From Setaria digitata (taxonomy: Eukaryota; Nematoda; Chromadorea; Rhabditida; Setariidae): a DNA stretch of 64,000 bases. Below, piece after piece: positions 13,501 through 26,545 of this stretch (position 1 is the stretch's first letter; each line of letters begins with the position of its first letter). The stretch covers positions 62,001 to 126,000 of the forward strand of contig RCAB01000056.1 in the NCBI GenBank assembly GCA_003640385.1, read 5' to 3'. The translations under genes were made by a program, and so were the position numbers. Below the pieces are notes generated by a model, which was given only the letters and a program-made list of their open reading frames with translations, searched no databases and had not been told where the DNA came from.

Positions 13501-16500
13501 ACAGCTGCACAAGCGAAAAAGGATTTGCTAATGTTTACTAAATGAAATTTCATTATATCAATCATATCTTTCTTCATCTCATTCCATTCCATTCGTTATA
13601 TCCGGTTTGTTAATTGTTTTTCATAAACTAAACAAACTGATGGTAATTTTATCTTTTTTATTTTAACTGTTAAGTTCGTATATACTTACAATATAATAAA
13701 ATGATTAAAAAAGCAGTGACATAAGGATGGAAATGATAATTTTGTTAAATGAATTATTTGGAAAGATTAATCTGTTACTCTTTTTTTCTTTTCATTTTTT
13801 TCTTACGTGTAATTGTTATCTTTTTGGAACACGAACTATCAAAATGGTTTTTCTTTCTATCCCATCCATATAAAGAATTAAATAATCAGGAGTGGAAGGG
13901 AATGGTAGAGAAATATTCAATACAACTACTTGATTTACAGTTTCGAATACTGGTGGGAAAGAATAGGGAAAAAGGGGATTGCGGTGATGCGTACCCTGGA
14001 GGAGGGGGAAGTGAAGTAAGTGGTGATTTTGTGATAATTGTTGTAGTAGCGGTAGTATAGTGGTTTATTAGTATCATTTTAGTCGTATCAAGCAGTGATC
14101 TTTTTTGGTTTAAAATGATACAAACAAAAGGGGAAAAATTCATCTTAAAACGAAGTGATTTGGTGCCAGAAAGCCGAAATAAATCGCTTTAATGTGGATC
14201 ATGTGGACCTGATATTGTATATATATATTAGAAATACTTCTCGATCATGGAAGCATATTATACTGTAATGTTATTTCTTAAACTTGAATAAAGAGAGGAG
14301 AGGGAAAGAGAAAAAGGGTGCAGGAATGAGTAGTATAGTGAAATATTATTGATATAGGTAGGCATAATGAATCATTCCCATCATAATCATTATCATCGCC
14401 ATCGTCATGTAGCTTTATAATTATATTACTTTGTGATGATGTATTTTTCCTTTCCGTTTTTTTTTCTTTTTTTTTTTTCTCGAAAAAGTGTAAGAATGAA
14501 GTTTAAAGTGTAAAGTTGACGACTCGATAAACGTCAACAACAAATTTGGAAAAAAGTGATAGGAAAAGGAGTATAGAATGAAGGAAATGGCGAAGTGGAT
14601 GGGTGAAGAAAAAAAACGATGTCGATTAGGGTTAGGGTAAAGTGGGGGAGAGGAAGGAAATGAAGAAGGAAAAGAAGCTAGGAAGCGCTGATTTTGTTTT
14701 TTTGATGAAGTTAACGAAAAAGTTTGAGAAAAAAAAGAGGAGTCAGCGTAAGGAAAGGGGAGGAGGAAGATGATGACGAGGTTAGGGTTAACATATTTAG
14801 TGAAAGAACAAAGCGAATAATAACTTTCCGAAATAAGAACCGGAACGGAATGGATATTATGAAAGAGGTGAGTGTAAAGAGGTCGAAAATTATCGGGTAG
14901 TTTTAAGGAACTGGAATGAACTATTCCGTTTGAGAGGAGTTAGGTGAAGGAGAATGAGAATAAGCATAGTTGAAAAGGTTGTAAAAATAAAATTTCCTGA
15001 TGGTGATTGATTGTTTACATTTGTCGCAATTTTTTTTTTCCTTTCGTTTTCATTTTCAAATTTTAGAAAAAAAAACTAAAAAAACTTTCCTAAATTTTAT
15101 TGCCTGATGACTGTTGGTTTGTTGCTCATCTGCTTTTCCTCATCCTTCTTTTCTTTTTTTTTCTCCTCTCAAGGGTATTTTTAGGACATTTATTACTGCT
15201 TCTTCCTCTTTTTTTTTTTAAGAAATTTTACGCTTTTTTTGACTTTTTTTCGGTTGAGAGTACCGTATATGCCTTTAAAAAAAAAAAAAAATTGTTCGGC
15301 AAATGCTATTATTATTTAATGCCTTATGCCACCACGGCTATTATTTGCATTGTTGATATTTTTTCTAATGCTATGAGGATGAAAATAATATGTGTTAAAG
15401 GTGATGAAAAAATGGCAGTGGTACCTAAAGAGCAATAGGTTATCAGTTAATGACATTAGGAAAATTCTGGTAGTAATAATAATGGTGAGGCAAGCTACGT
15501 ATGTATCATTTTTAAATATAATTATGATTATATCAAACTCATTCCTTTTCGTTACTTTAAATTTTGTGCTCGGAATTTCGAGAACACACAGTTTGGTTAT
15601 AAGAGTTAGCAATACTAGAAATATTTGTAATAAGGCATCTGTTTTCTATAATTCACTTCTCTGTTCTGTTTGTTTTTTTTTTTTTTTTTTTTTTTTTGTA
15701 TCCGTAAAAAGTTGAGTGGAAGGAGAAATTGTGGAATATTTTCGAGGAAGCATTAAATTAATTAGGCTGAATTTCTTTCTTTTTTTTGATGAAAAAAGGG
15801 TCAAATCACTGATGAAATATAATAACTTGCATCAACCACATATTACTGTAAGTAGCTGACTGACTTTTCATATGTTTCTTTTTTTCAATTTGAACCTTTT
15901 ATATTAATTGTTTTTCAAAATAAGCTGTCTTTTCTTTTTTCTCCTTCTTTCCATTCTTTCTCTCCTTCGTCTGCATGAGAGAGACAAAATGCGAAATGAT
16001 ATATTCGTTTACGAGATAAAATTTCTTCTTTTTCTCTTTTCTTTGTACAGAGAGCAAAAATGTAAAATGATATATATTCGTTTACGAGATACTTTATGAA
16101 GTTTTTTTTTTCTTTGAAGAAAAAAAAAATAACAAAGGAAGGAAACGAATAAGAAATCTAAGTGATCAAAGTATCAAATTGTAAAAATAAGAAAAACGAG
16201 AATGGGAAGAGTTTAAGAAGCGAAATTTTTTAAACTATCAATTTGTCGTTGTTCTCTTTTTCGCCTTTTCCTATACCTGTTAAATTCTTCTTAAACCTAC
16301 TTGAAAAAGCAAAATGATTGATAATGTACCCCTTTTTTCTTTGCCGTGTTTTTCTGTGTTTGCTAAGGTCAGCAGTGAAATATTTCGTGAAATTCACAAC
16401 TAAAGAAATAGCAGCAATAAAATATGCAAACAAACAATAAATTAAAAGAAAGGAAGAAACAAATAACAAAGACTTGAAGTTAGTGACATGGCGTTTATAG

Positions 16501-19500
16501 TGGCAGAAATTTGTAGAATGCATAAAAATTGTTCTTTTTTTTCGTTCCCTTTCCTTGCCTGTCTTTCCCGCCTCTCCGCATTAATCATTCCTTTTTCATT
16601 CCTCGCATTAATGAGCATTTCAGGCGCATAAAAAGGCCTTGAACAATTCCTTTCTTCTCTTCATGTGAAATTTTTCATGCAAGTTGACATTTGCATGGTA
16701 CTTTAAGTGCAAGGCTAGATTGGCAATAGTGGTTTGGAAGAATTTTTAAACTTTTGTTGAAATTGCAAGTAATTTCGTAATTTTACATTTTCTGACATCA
16801 TATAATCCGACTGATTGATTTTCATTCTGTTGTTGACCTTTTGGGAATATAGTCCTGAATGATTAGTTGGAATGAAAAATTCTTCATCATTTATATATAT
16901 ATATATATAAATTTCGCATGTTTTTTCCCTAAAACCTTTTCGATTTTTATGAATTTAGTTGATTCTTTCTCATATTGCACCGGAGTGCTTCAAAATATAA
17001 GCTTTTTTTTGTTTGTTTAATTTTCCGAAATATTTATCAAATGTTAAATGTTAAACAGAAATTGGATCTAGCACTTTTATCGGTTGTCGTTTTCCAAATT
17101 ATTTCCAAATAATACGGTTAGGTTTATGATTTTCTATTGTTCTCTTTCCTGTTGTTTTCCTTATACGGTTTTTATTATTTACTGAAGCCCTAGTTGAGAG
17201 CAATATCTTTGATGTAAGCGTGCGATTTGAATTCTCCTCTCTTCTTTCACTTACCTTCTTCATTCATCCACAGTCATTATTAATTTATTGCAAGATTTTT
17301 TATTTGTGTGATGAATTTTGAGGAATTAAACTTTTCCCTTTTTGGAAGTGTTCATGTGTTATTTTGAAAATTTTATTATCTAATATTAAATTTGTTTCAC
17401 ACCTTTATGACTCTTTTATTTCATCACTGATATTTATTTCTTTGATAGAGGTCTGCAGTAATAATGTTATGCAAAATTTGCTTTTTAAAATTTTCGTGTA
17501 TTTTCCGTTTCATGATTTTTTCTTTTTTTTTTTTGATGTCCTCCTTTAGAATGATGAAGTATGAAGAAGATTCGATGGATTTTTTGCCACGATTTTTAGC
17601 AAGACTTTTTATCTGTTCTTGTTGATTATATTGCTGCTACTGCGGTGCATCGTTTCTTTTGCCGCCTTACGAATTCGTCCCCGTTTGCATCACTTTTTTT
17701 TTCTACTTTTTCTGTTAAATATGTGTCTCTTTCTTGTCCTTTTTCTTTTCTTTTTCGATTGAAAGTTGTTTTTGCATGAATATATGCAATGTGTATATGT
17801 GTTCGGATGGTAGCTTTTCTCTATATTAACTTTAAATCTGTCTGGAAAGAGATGAGAATTAGCATTTGTTAAAATAATATTTAATTGAACTAATTTCATT
17901 CTTCCTTTGTTAAACTTTAAACTTTTTCGTGCACAGATAAGAAGCAAGAGAAAAGGAATAGGAAGACGAAGAGGAGGGATGTAAGAGGTGGAGGGGAGGG
18001 GGAAATTGTAAAAAGGAGGGGGCATTCAAATTAAAGAATAGGAAATGCAGGTATAGGTGTGTCTCTGTGTGCGCACATGTGTGTGTGTGTGTGTATATAT
18101 GTGGTTAAATGGTGATGTTGGTAATGATGACAATAAAAATGATAATAGGAATATAGTATTGATGATAGTTATTGAATTGTTACTGCTGCATTGACATTTG
18201 GTTTAAAGAGAGATAGGTGGTTTAAAACATCCATTTCGGTTGTGGTTGGGATATTTACAATTCTTTCGAGTGAGATAATCTTTGGTCGTTCTTCTCATGC
18301 ACCACCATTATGTTTTTTTTTTGGATCTCTTTTAATAGTAGTAAATGATGAAAACGACATTTATTGTGTTGTAGTGATAAAATTCACTTACTGTTCTAGT
18401 TGGTTTGATGTATGCTTTTTTGTGCCTGTTGTTAATTCCTTCGCAATAATAATACATTGGGGACTTTTTGAGTCCTACTCTACCACTAATAGTAGTGTTG
18501 ATAATGATGCAATAACTATCATCCTTTCATTTCAGCGTTATTCTCGATCCTTAGGACGAATTGAAGCAGTTCCAAGTGATACACTTATCGAAGGGAACGG
18601 TGGTACAGCAACAGCAACCTGGATGAATGATACTGGTATTACGGTATGTTCCGCAAATGCTGTTGCTGCTGCTGCCGCTGCTGCTGCTGCTACTATTGGT
18701 AATCAGAGTAATGCACTGAGTAATATGCTTAAACGGTCATCTGATTTACTAATGGATAGTGTTGGATATGAGAAGCGTGTCAAATTAGAACCGAATCATC
18801 AAGATGATCATAAGTTCGTTCTTTTTTTTCCACTCATAGTTCCATGCACATGAATTCAGTCATATTTTGGTTAAATTATTCTGGTGAATCTGATTAAATC
18901 ATGATTGATTTTTCTTTTTGTTTGTGTTAGTGTTTTCGCTACAATTTAAATGATCTGGTCGGCAGTTTGGAATAGTTAAGTTTTGTTTGGAGATATTTGG
19001 AAAAGAAAAATTACCATAAGCTAAATCTGTGCACTAATCCCTGTATTTACGCCCGACAATTCGTGCTTGTCCCGAATTCTAACCCATACTGTTCCGAAAA
19101 AGCTGCAGATTTAAAATTAAATTTTTGAACATAATAAACGAGTTTTAGTTTTATCATGCATTTAGCAAAAAAAAAAGAAATGCCAATTAATACTTAACTC
19201 CCTGCATTTTTCCCCAAATTTTGATAAATTTTTCTTTTTAAACTTCATATAACCAATTTTTTATAGTATTTTAAAGATGAGTTTAATTGGACATGTAGTG
19301 CTGTGAATCCAGTTGCATAAATTTTAATTTTTAACGAATTTGAAAAAAAATCGCAAATTCCTTTGGTCCATTATTTTTCCTGGTTATCATCTTTATTGAT
19401 ACCACATGCTGCACTTCCCCCCTATTAAGTAATCCTCAACAAAGTATTTGCCTCATTCCATGCATTCAATTAATTAATCTATTACACTTAAAATGAGTTT

Positions 19501-22500
19501 ACGTAATTCAGGCAGGCTTTAATTGACCTAAGAGCAAAATTTAATTTTGTCTTTTTTTTTTGAAATGAAGAAAGCGTGTGTATTGTATGTATATGTATGT
19601 GCGTATGTGTATGTCCTATCTATGTTAAAGCCGCTAAAAATTTTTTTTGAAAATATAGGAAATATGTCAGTTGGGATGAAAATAATAGGTGGAAAAGACA
19701 GATGTTCATACTTCAAGGCATCGATCAAAAGTTCTATTGATGATGGTGAAAATTATCAGTAGCGTAACGAGGAAGAGTTGTTTACTTCTTGTTATCAGTA
19801 GTAGAATATAATTATGATCGCAATGGCATTCAATTATCGAACAAAGCGCAAATTAAAAGGCTGTTTTGCATCGATAGTAAAAGAATAGTGGAAATGGAAT
19901 TATCAGTCGCCTTTTGTGGATCGGTTGTGAGGAAATTATAGGAATTCAAATTAACACAAAAGAAATTGCTGAAATTACAATTCAAAACAGATGGAAAATA
20001 TTGGAACTTATAATTAAATCTAGACATGCTTTCAGTGTTGATGCTTCTTCCTTTATTTTATATCTCTTAGATTTTCCAGGACCAAACATACCGTCGACAA
20101 CTTTTTTTTTGGGTAGCATTATAGATTATCTGTGCTACCAATAAATAATTTGTATAGATTAGTATATGATTCGTGATGGTTCATAGGATTTTACGGTTTT
20201 TTTTTAATCGCAAAAAATATTTTAGTTTTTTTTTATCACAGTTATTTATTAGAATAAATAGATTCTATATTATTGTGTAATTTTAACACTTCCATATCTT
20301 ATTCGTTTTATTGAAATGTTACTTTTGGATGTTATATAATTTTGAAGTGTTTAGGAATGGCTTGATTGGAATAGCACCAAAAACTGATATATCCGCAATA
20401 ATGAGTGGTTCCTCACCACGTGGTGGCACAACAGGGGCGACAAGAGTAAATGCTATTGTAACAAAAGTTGATATGTCAACTTGTGCTGATAATCTTGGAC
20501 AGAATTCGTGGAATGGACAGTTATCTCGTCCAACTGATGCACGTGATCCAGCGTCGTCAGCATCTGTTGAAAGTAAGCGCACCACTGTGCATTTTCAGAA
20601 TTTTTTTTTTTCTACATTATGATATTACTTTGAACATTTCGTGACAGAAGATAGGAAAAATTGATCACCAATCAGTGGGAAGCAAAAAAGTGGAACTAGT
20701 CGAACTGTTAAATTTGTGTAATGCTCGAGTTTAATAATGATGAGGATAGACACTCGAGGCTTTTGTTGAAAATGATGGCGCGAAATAAATTTTTTAAAAG
20801 AGAAGCAAAAAAAGTCACATCGTTTAGGACGAAAAGTCAAATTTTTTGTCCGGTAATAATTACTGTCACACCGAGATTTTTTTCTCCTTTACGGTATAAA
20901 TAGCAAATTGAACTGCTATACACATTTATCATATTGAATATTTTCTACTAAAATATTGAGACTGTATCAATTTTGATGAGGACGAGTTGCTCTGCTAATT
21001 CCTTTCATAATATCCCGGTATTTCTCATTAAAATTAACAGAATTTCACAAAATCAAGAGTAATGAAGTTGTTGCAGTAATTCGAAGAGGAAATAATAGAA
21101 TGTTTCAATTTTTATTGTGTATTCAAGTTTAAGCATAGAAAAGGAAATAGCTGAGTCAGGGAAAGAGTTACGATATACCATGTTGCAGCAACACATCCAG
21201 TGGATCCAGGACACGATGTACCGTCAACATCAGTGGTTGCAGGTCATCAACATCAGCAGCAGCAGCAACAACAACAACAACAACAACAACAACAAACAGG
21301 TGTTACCGCTGCACCACCAATAAATCTATCGCATTTGTCATCCGTTAATTCATTAAATGGTGAAGCATCGGGACTTTCGATTGGTGTACTTGCTTCTACT
21401 GGACGGAATGAGCTATCATCAGCTGTTGCAGGTGCTACCGTTGGTACCACCAATACGGATAATCGTGGAACAACCGGTGGTCCACAGTCGGTACCACCAC
21501 CACCACCACCACCACCGCCTACTGCATCACTTCTTGATCCATTTCGACAAGCATTTTTCGGTGGTAGCAATCTTGCTGCATTGAATGCTGCTGCTGCTGC
21601 TGCCGCTGCTGCCGCTGCTGCTGCTAGTGGTGGCGGTGGTGGTGGTGCGGGATCAACTATTGGTGGTGCTGATTTTGGTAATTTATTTTTTCCTGGTGCA
21701 CCACCGAATGCTGCAGCTGCATTTCCATTCCTTGCCGCACAAATTTTACAACAGCAACAAACACAGCAGGTTAGTTTGAATAGTTTAGTTGTAAGATTTT
21801 CCTTTTTTCACCTTTTTTTCCAAAATTCATTAAATTTTTATGAACATCTAATCAACAGGTGAATTAACATTGAAAAAGAACAATTATTTGGCAGCTGGTG
21901 TTATTTAAAGTTTTTTTCTCATTTGTCATTGGGATGGATTTTTATTTTCTCATTTTATGATTTCATCGTTAATTATTTGACTAGCTGTGGCATATATTTT
22001 TCTCGTTCCTCGCTCCGACTGATTTTTCTCCACTTTCAGCGATTCATCATTTATTTGTCTGATCAGTGGGCTTCTTTTTTTTTACAGGGAAAAAGGATTA
22101 ACGTCTAAAATTTGCTATTATTTAAATAGTTTCATTTGATTTATTTCTTCAATTCTTTTTTCTTTGATGATTTTAATTTTAGTCGATTTCGCTTACTCAA
22201 GGTAGTATTCCTCCAACAACACTCTCGGCAAGCGCACAACCATCAACATCAGCGGCATCATCAATGAGTTGTATTCAATTCCCACCCGGTGCTACGCTTG
22301 GTTCACAACTTGCAAGTGCTGCACTGCTCGGACGGGCTTTGCCAACTGCTGCCACTCAGTCATTACCTATAAAGGTTAGAGATAGTTTCTTTTTTGCCAT
22401 GGAAAATAGAAAGTTTTGGCATAAGTGAATATGGCATATATTGCTGTTTCTCGAGATTATTTATTGTTTTGGAATCGGAATTTTTCGTCAACTACTTTAT

Positions 22501-25500
22501 GCATGGTGTACTTAATGTTGTATTTTTCCTAGAGAAGTGAAAATATTTCTCCTCCGTCATGAATAGAAGAGTATTAAAATTTTTAACGGAAAAATAAAAC
22601 AAAGTATTTTGTGATATGAACTTTTTTGGTTGGAAAGCGTTAAAAAGTATCATTGGCAGTGCTTTTTGAAAAAAAAAAAGTTTTGCAACAACATCACTAA
22701 AATGTCATTTGTCAGTCTAATAATTGTTTCTCAATGCCTGAACTTTTTGCATTAATTGTAGTAATAATTTAAAAAAAGGAACATTGATGATCGATTTAAG
22801 AAACTTTGAAAACTCATTTGCATTTTTTTTTGCAATTTAAATGAAAAGAAATGATAAGGAACTGCCAATATCAACACTCGTACAATTTATGTTTGAGTTG
22901 TTTTGAATCTATAGTTTTCTCCTGTATCTTTTTAAGTATCTTTTTTCTTTGCGCACTGTTTCATTCTGAAACTTTTAGCTGTGGAAGGGGAAATGCAAAG
23001 AAAAAAATGAATCTTTAGGATTAGAATAAAAATTGCTCAAAAGTGTGGTACTGTAGGAAATATTGTCAGGTGGTGGACATTTTATGTTGGAGAGGGAATT
23101 ACTTCGTTTATTTAGCACAAGTTTAAAAGTTTTTCTCTTCTCTTGCTTTCAGACTAAGCAAGGACGCTGGTGTGCAATGCATATTAAAATAGCTTATGAA
23201 ATATTATCGAAAAAAGAACGTCGTTCAACGCCACAGCCCTCAGTTGTAGCTGCAACTGCAGCTGCAGTGTCGCAGAGTTCATCGGCATCATCTGCCGCAG
23301 TAGCTGCTTCATCTCAAAATAGCAATAGTGCATCGACAATAAGGGCAAGTGGTGGGGTAACAGCTCCATTTTGTCCACCCTCTACTTCAAATGCTAATAT
23401 GCCGAGGTAGGCATTTTTTTTTTTAATTATTTCAAAAGTTTAATTTCTTTCAATATGTTTTACTGGTTAGTAAAGTGTCATTTGAAATATCGGTTGCAGT
23501 TTGTTCTAGTTTTCAAGCATGCATAAAACAAAAGCGTAAACCTATTGTTTCTCTTATCACTTTTCATTGTTCGCATATCTAGAATTACATGTTACTCCTT
23601 ACATTCCGTTTTTGCTCACTAATTAACTTTTAGATTTTTCAAAGCATAAAAACTTCTTAAACACTGAGGAAATTAACATTTTTTTTTTGTCGAGAGAAGC
23701 AGAAAATAAAAGGAAAATGGAGGAATGCGGGCGTTGAGAAAAAGAGAATTCTTTGGCAAAGCGATTGACTGCGTAAGAGAATTAGGTCTAGGGGTTAAAG
23801 AAAAAGTTAGAACTTTTAATTTAATGTTGAAGTTGTGTAGAGGATTGTAGTGTAATTATGTATATGTCCGGAAAAGTGAGAAGGCAAAGAATGAATGAGA
23901 CAGGATTGGATGAGCAAAATAGTTGATTCGTTTTATTAAAACTTAGACATTGATAATTTTTTTTGTCTGTTGGGAGCGAACAGTTGATACATCAGTTTAG
24001 AGTTGTTAAATATGGTAAGGAGGGATTAATGTCTGGATTTAAAATATATGGTGGTAAAAAAGGAAGGAAGAGAAGATTTTTTCGGGTTAGGAAGTACTGG
24101 TTTTTTTTTATCTATACATATTCTGTTGAAATTTATGCCAATTGTTATGGTATTTGAGTAGGAGGCTTTTTTTTTTTAAAAAAAAAAAAAAGAAACAAAA
24201 TTTAGTCTCTAATTAAATTTTTACTACTTTTCATCTCCCGGCTCACTTTTCATTATTTTTTGACGATTTATCAGTAACCCATTGATATTTTTCTTTGTAT
24301 TTTTAGCTTTATTTTATACGAAACAGTTTTTTAGAATTCGCAAAAAAGATTTTTTTTTTTTCCAGTTTACCGCCTTTCCAAAAAACACCAGTTGAATTCA
24401 TTTATTTGCAGGTTGAATAAATTGGGATAAATAATTGTGAATTGTGTAACAAATGATTTTAATAAATACAATAAGCAAAGATGTTGAATACCGTAGGATT
24501 ACTCTTTTCTTTGATTTTTTTTTTTTTTGTATTTGATGTTTAAGCACTCAAATGTTTGGGAAAAGAGTGTGGTCCTTTACAGTCGTTAATGTTTCAATTT
24601 GTGGTGCTATTATTTTTTATAAAATAAAATACCAAAGGATTCATTTTTTGGTTTATTTTTAGAATTTTGATGTTTGGTTTTTAATCAAGATCGTGTGGTC
24701 AGTTATTCTGTTTGATATACGATACGCTCCTGAGTAATGCATATCTTCTGTTTTATAATTGTCTTAATCGTTCCGATTCGTTTCAGTTTGGGCAGTGGAC
24801 TACCAACATCATTCCCAGCACTAGCTCAATCCGGTGCTTTACCATCACCCTTCACGTTGCCGTTTCAGCAACTTTCTGATCCAAACAAATTAACTCGTCA
24901 GAGGTAAATTTGTATAGTTTAAATATTATCAGTAAAGGGAGGAAGTGTAGCTTCTTTCTACCATGCGAAAAAAATGATTGGCTAGAAATATTTTATCCAA
25001 CATGGAGTAATATTTTTAGATTATTACACATCATACAATTGTGTTGTATTACTTATCGATGTCATTTTATGACTGCTTCCCTTTAGTGTATGTGGGACGG
25101 TTAATTTGTATGAATACTAATTTAACTCAGTTTATAAAGCAATGTCTTCGACCAAGCGATGAAGTTTTGCCCAGTTTTTCAGTGTAACACCGAAACATTC
25201 GCAAGGTCGTTCGACGACAGCAATAAGTCGTAGTCCAACAACCGCTTCTGCGTTACATCTACAACTTGGTGGCGGTAGTACTGGTAATGGTGCAGGTGGT
25301 TTGATGGCGCCGTCGATGGCGGTAGCTGCTGCTGCCGCAGCTGCAGCTGGTGGCAGCATGCCTCCGCTTCAAGGATCTCTTCCAAGCGCTCTACCCGGTG
25401 TTCTTGGTTCATCTTTACCTCTAGCGCCGAATTTACCTGGTGCTACCGCTTCTCTCACTAATGGTACCAGTGAAGCAGCAGCTCAGGCGGCTATGTTTGC

Positions 25501-26545
25501 TGCATTACAAAATGCGCAACAGAATGCAGCTACAGCCCTTCCAAATGGTTCTCTTTCATCCGCTCCCTATCTGTTACCATCTGCTGCAGCGGCATCTGCT
25601 CAACCCCATCCACTTTCTGCCGTTACTTCACAAGCGCAATCCGTCTATTCGTCGCAGCGGTTGTTTGATCCCAATATGGCTGCTGTATTGCAACAGATGC
25701 AATCGGTTGGTTATTGTATGCTACGACTAAATAATTTTATGATTCCGACTTTTACAAATTCCTTTATGAAGGAAGGGTTTTCAGAATCCTTTTTGCACAG
25801 TTTCCTTTTCAATTGTGTACTTCAAAATTTTCTGAAATGTAACCGGTGAATTTCCTTGTTTCTAGTAGATCCGCAGTGTGGTTAACTTGCTTTATTTAAG
25901 ATGGAAGCATTGCGACAGTCAGCTGCTGCTGCACAGATGACTTCTAGTGCTGCAGCTGCAACCGGACCACATGTTCCGGTTAGTGGTGCACCGCAGCCAC
26001 CACCTCCACCACCGTCATCCCTCGATTTGGTTCGAATGCAAATGGAGCAACAAATGATGGATCGTTATATGGTAGCTTTGAGCAGTGCCTCAGGTATGGG
26101 TGGTAGTACATCTATGACACCAACTTCCAATCTTGAACTTATGCGACAGCAACTTTTCGCCGCGCAAATGCGACAGCAACAGTCACAGCCCTCACTGGAA
26201 GCCTTGCTTGAAATGCAACGTCAGCAGCATCAACAGCAACAGCAGCAACTTTACAACGCTTCACGTGGTCTTCCCTCTACGTATACATTAACGGGTGCTA
26301 CACCTCCCAGTGGTATTCCTGGTCCAGCTGCAGCAGCTGCGGCCGCAGCTGCTGCAGCTGGATTACCGCAAAGTCTTGGTGCGGCAGCCGGTCTCTTTAA
26401 TTCTAACCTGATGTCACTTGGTAATGCAGCCGCTGCAGCTAATCTACAACAAGCTTTGTATAGTGGAAAAAATCCATACTCGAATACTTTGGAACAGCTA
26501 GCACGACAGAAACGTGAAGAAGATATCATGCAATCGGGAAGGTAG
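1554..26545 (+). CDS. AUTS2/fibrosin/Tay-family nuclear regulator, 3' part
   Basis: Ten exons join in one frame: 1554-1689, 6072-6476, 18536-18813, 20355-20572, 21189-21769, 22183-22374, 23153-23406, 24787-24903, 25183-25705 and 25901-26545, giving 1115 residues plus TAG; the first codon is split, so the gene starts left of the window. Exon 2 is a Lys/Arg/Glu helix rich in RE/ER repeats. Later exons carry polyGln, polyPro, polyAla and polyGly runs, a LLDPFRQAFF segment near residue 460, and KQGRWCAMHIKIAYEI near residue 605. That block matches what I remember of the conserved GKWCAMHVxIAW block of AUTS2, FBRSL1 and fly Tay; DPFR also recurs there. In vertebrates AUTS2 acts in the nucleus with a noncanonical Polycomb PRC1 complex and in neurons. 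The family call rests mainly on the one block. The stop overlaps a possible donor (AG|GTAGCA at 26541), so a further exon is not excluded. AATAAA signals lie at 27017-27026. Confidence 0.72.
1690..6071 (+). other. 4.4 kb intron of the AUTS2-like gene
   Basis: It runs from donor GCC|GTAATT to acceptor TTATTTCAG. It contains many poly-T tracts and an extremely AT-rich stretch at about 5080-5720, made of ATATTAT-like words and interrupted by a less AT-rich patch at about 5230-5345. No exon compatible with phase 0 was seen. Confidence 0.45.
5080..5720. repeat. AT-rich low-complexity tract
   Basis: About 640 bp dominated by ATATT, TATTAT and ATTATT words without a fixed unit. A patch at about 5230-5345 has much higher GC and is not repetitive. 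No terminal inverted repeats were seen. Confidence 0.5.
6072..6476 (+). CDS. AUTS2-like exon 2: charged Lys/Arg/Glu helix
   Basis: This exon encodes 135 residues in phase 0, between a TTATTTCAG acceptor and a CAATCG|GTTGGT donor. About three quarters of it is Arg, Glu or Lys, with alternating RE/ER dipeptides predicting a long single helix or coiled coil. It opens with AFQNELKVAKAKEEAEE. The other strand of the same bases also stays open and looks like Ser/Leu/Phe-rich protein, but that is a mirror of this exon. The same donor hexamer context recurs at the end of the 25183-25705 exon. Confidence 0.8.
9875..9933. repeat. inverted repeat, 21/23-bp arms
   Basis: The arm at 9875-9895 is the reverse complement of 9911-9933 apart from one extra TA in the right arm; the loop is 15 nt and T-rich. 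Both arms carry CTTTTATAGACTATATA-type sequence. It lies in the 12 kb intron of the AUTS2-like gene. It could be a small foldback element or an intronic RNA hairpin. Confidence 0.6.
11120..11480 (+). promoter_or_regulatory. GC-richer GAGA island in the intron; possible internal promoter
   Basis: The stretch stands out from AT-rich flanks. It has GAGAGAGAG runs at about 11125 and 11175, then CG-containing sequence to about 11350. An ATG at 11270 opens MVVKDVVPFPSRF and reaches a GT in phase 0, the phase needed to join exon 18536. That fit could be chance. An alternative promoter or first exon is only a suggestion. Confidence 0.2.
18062..18105. repeat. GT/TATA microsatellite
   Basis: A GTGTGTGTGTGTGTGT run followed by TATATATG, inside the 12 kb intron just upstream of the exon at 18536. 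Confidence 0.6.

Larger units (their letters stand above)
6477..18535 (+). other. 12 kb intron of the AUTS2-like gene
   Basis: The exons ending at 6476 and starting at 18536 are both phase 0, so they join directly. The intron is T-rich with many runs of 12 or more T. It holds an inverted repeat at 9875-9933, a GC-richer GAGA-containing island at about 11120-11480, and a purine-rich stretch at about 14280-14960. I found no nested gene on either strand. A short open stretch at 8619-8690 with splice-like ends is not phase-compatible with its neighbours. Confidence 0.55.

Noticed and set aside
14625..14640. TTAGGGTTAGGG, telomere-like
   Set aside because: Only two units inside an intron. The nematode telomere repeat is TTAGGC.
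21253..21570. Minus-strand frame with polyCys and polyGly
   Set aside because: Antisense of the polyGln and polyPro runs in the AUTS2-like exon 21189-21769.
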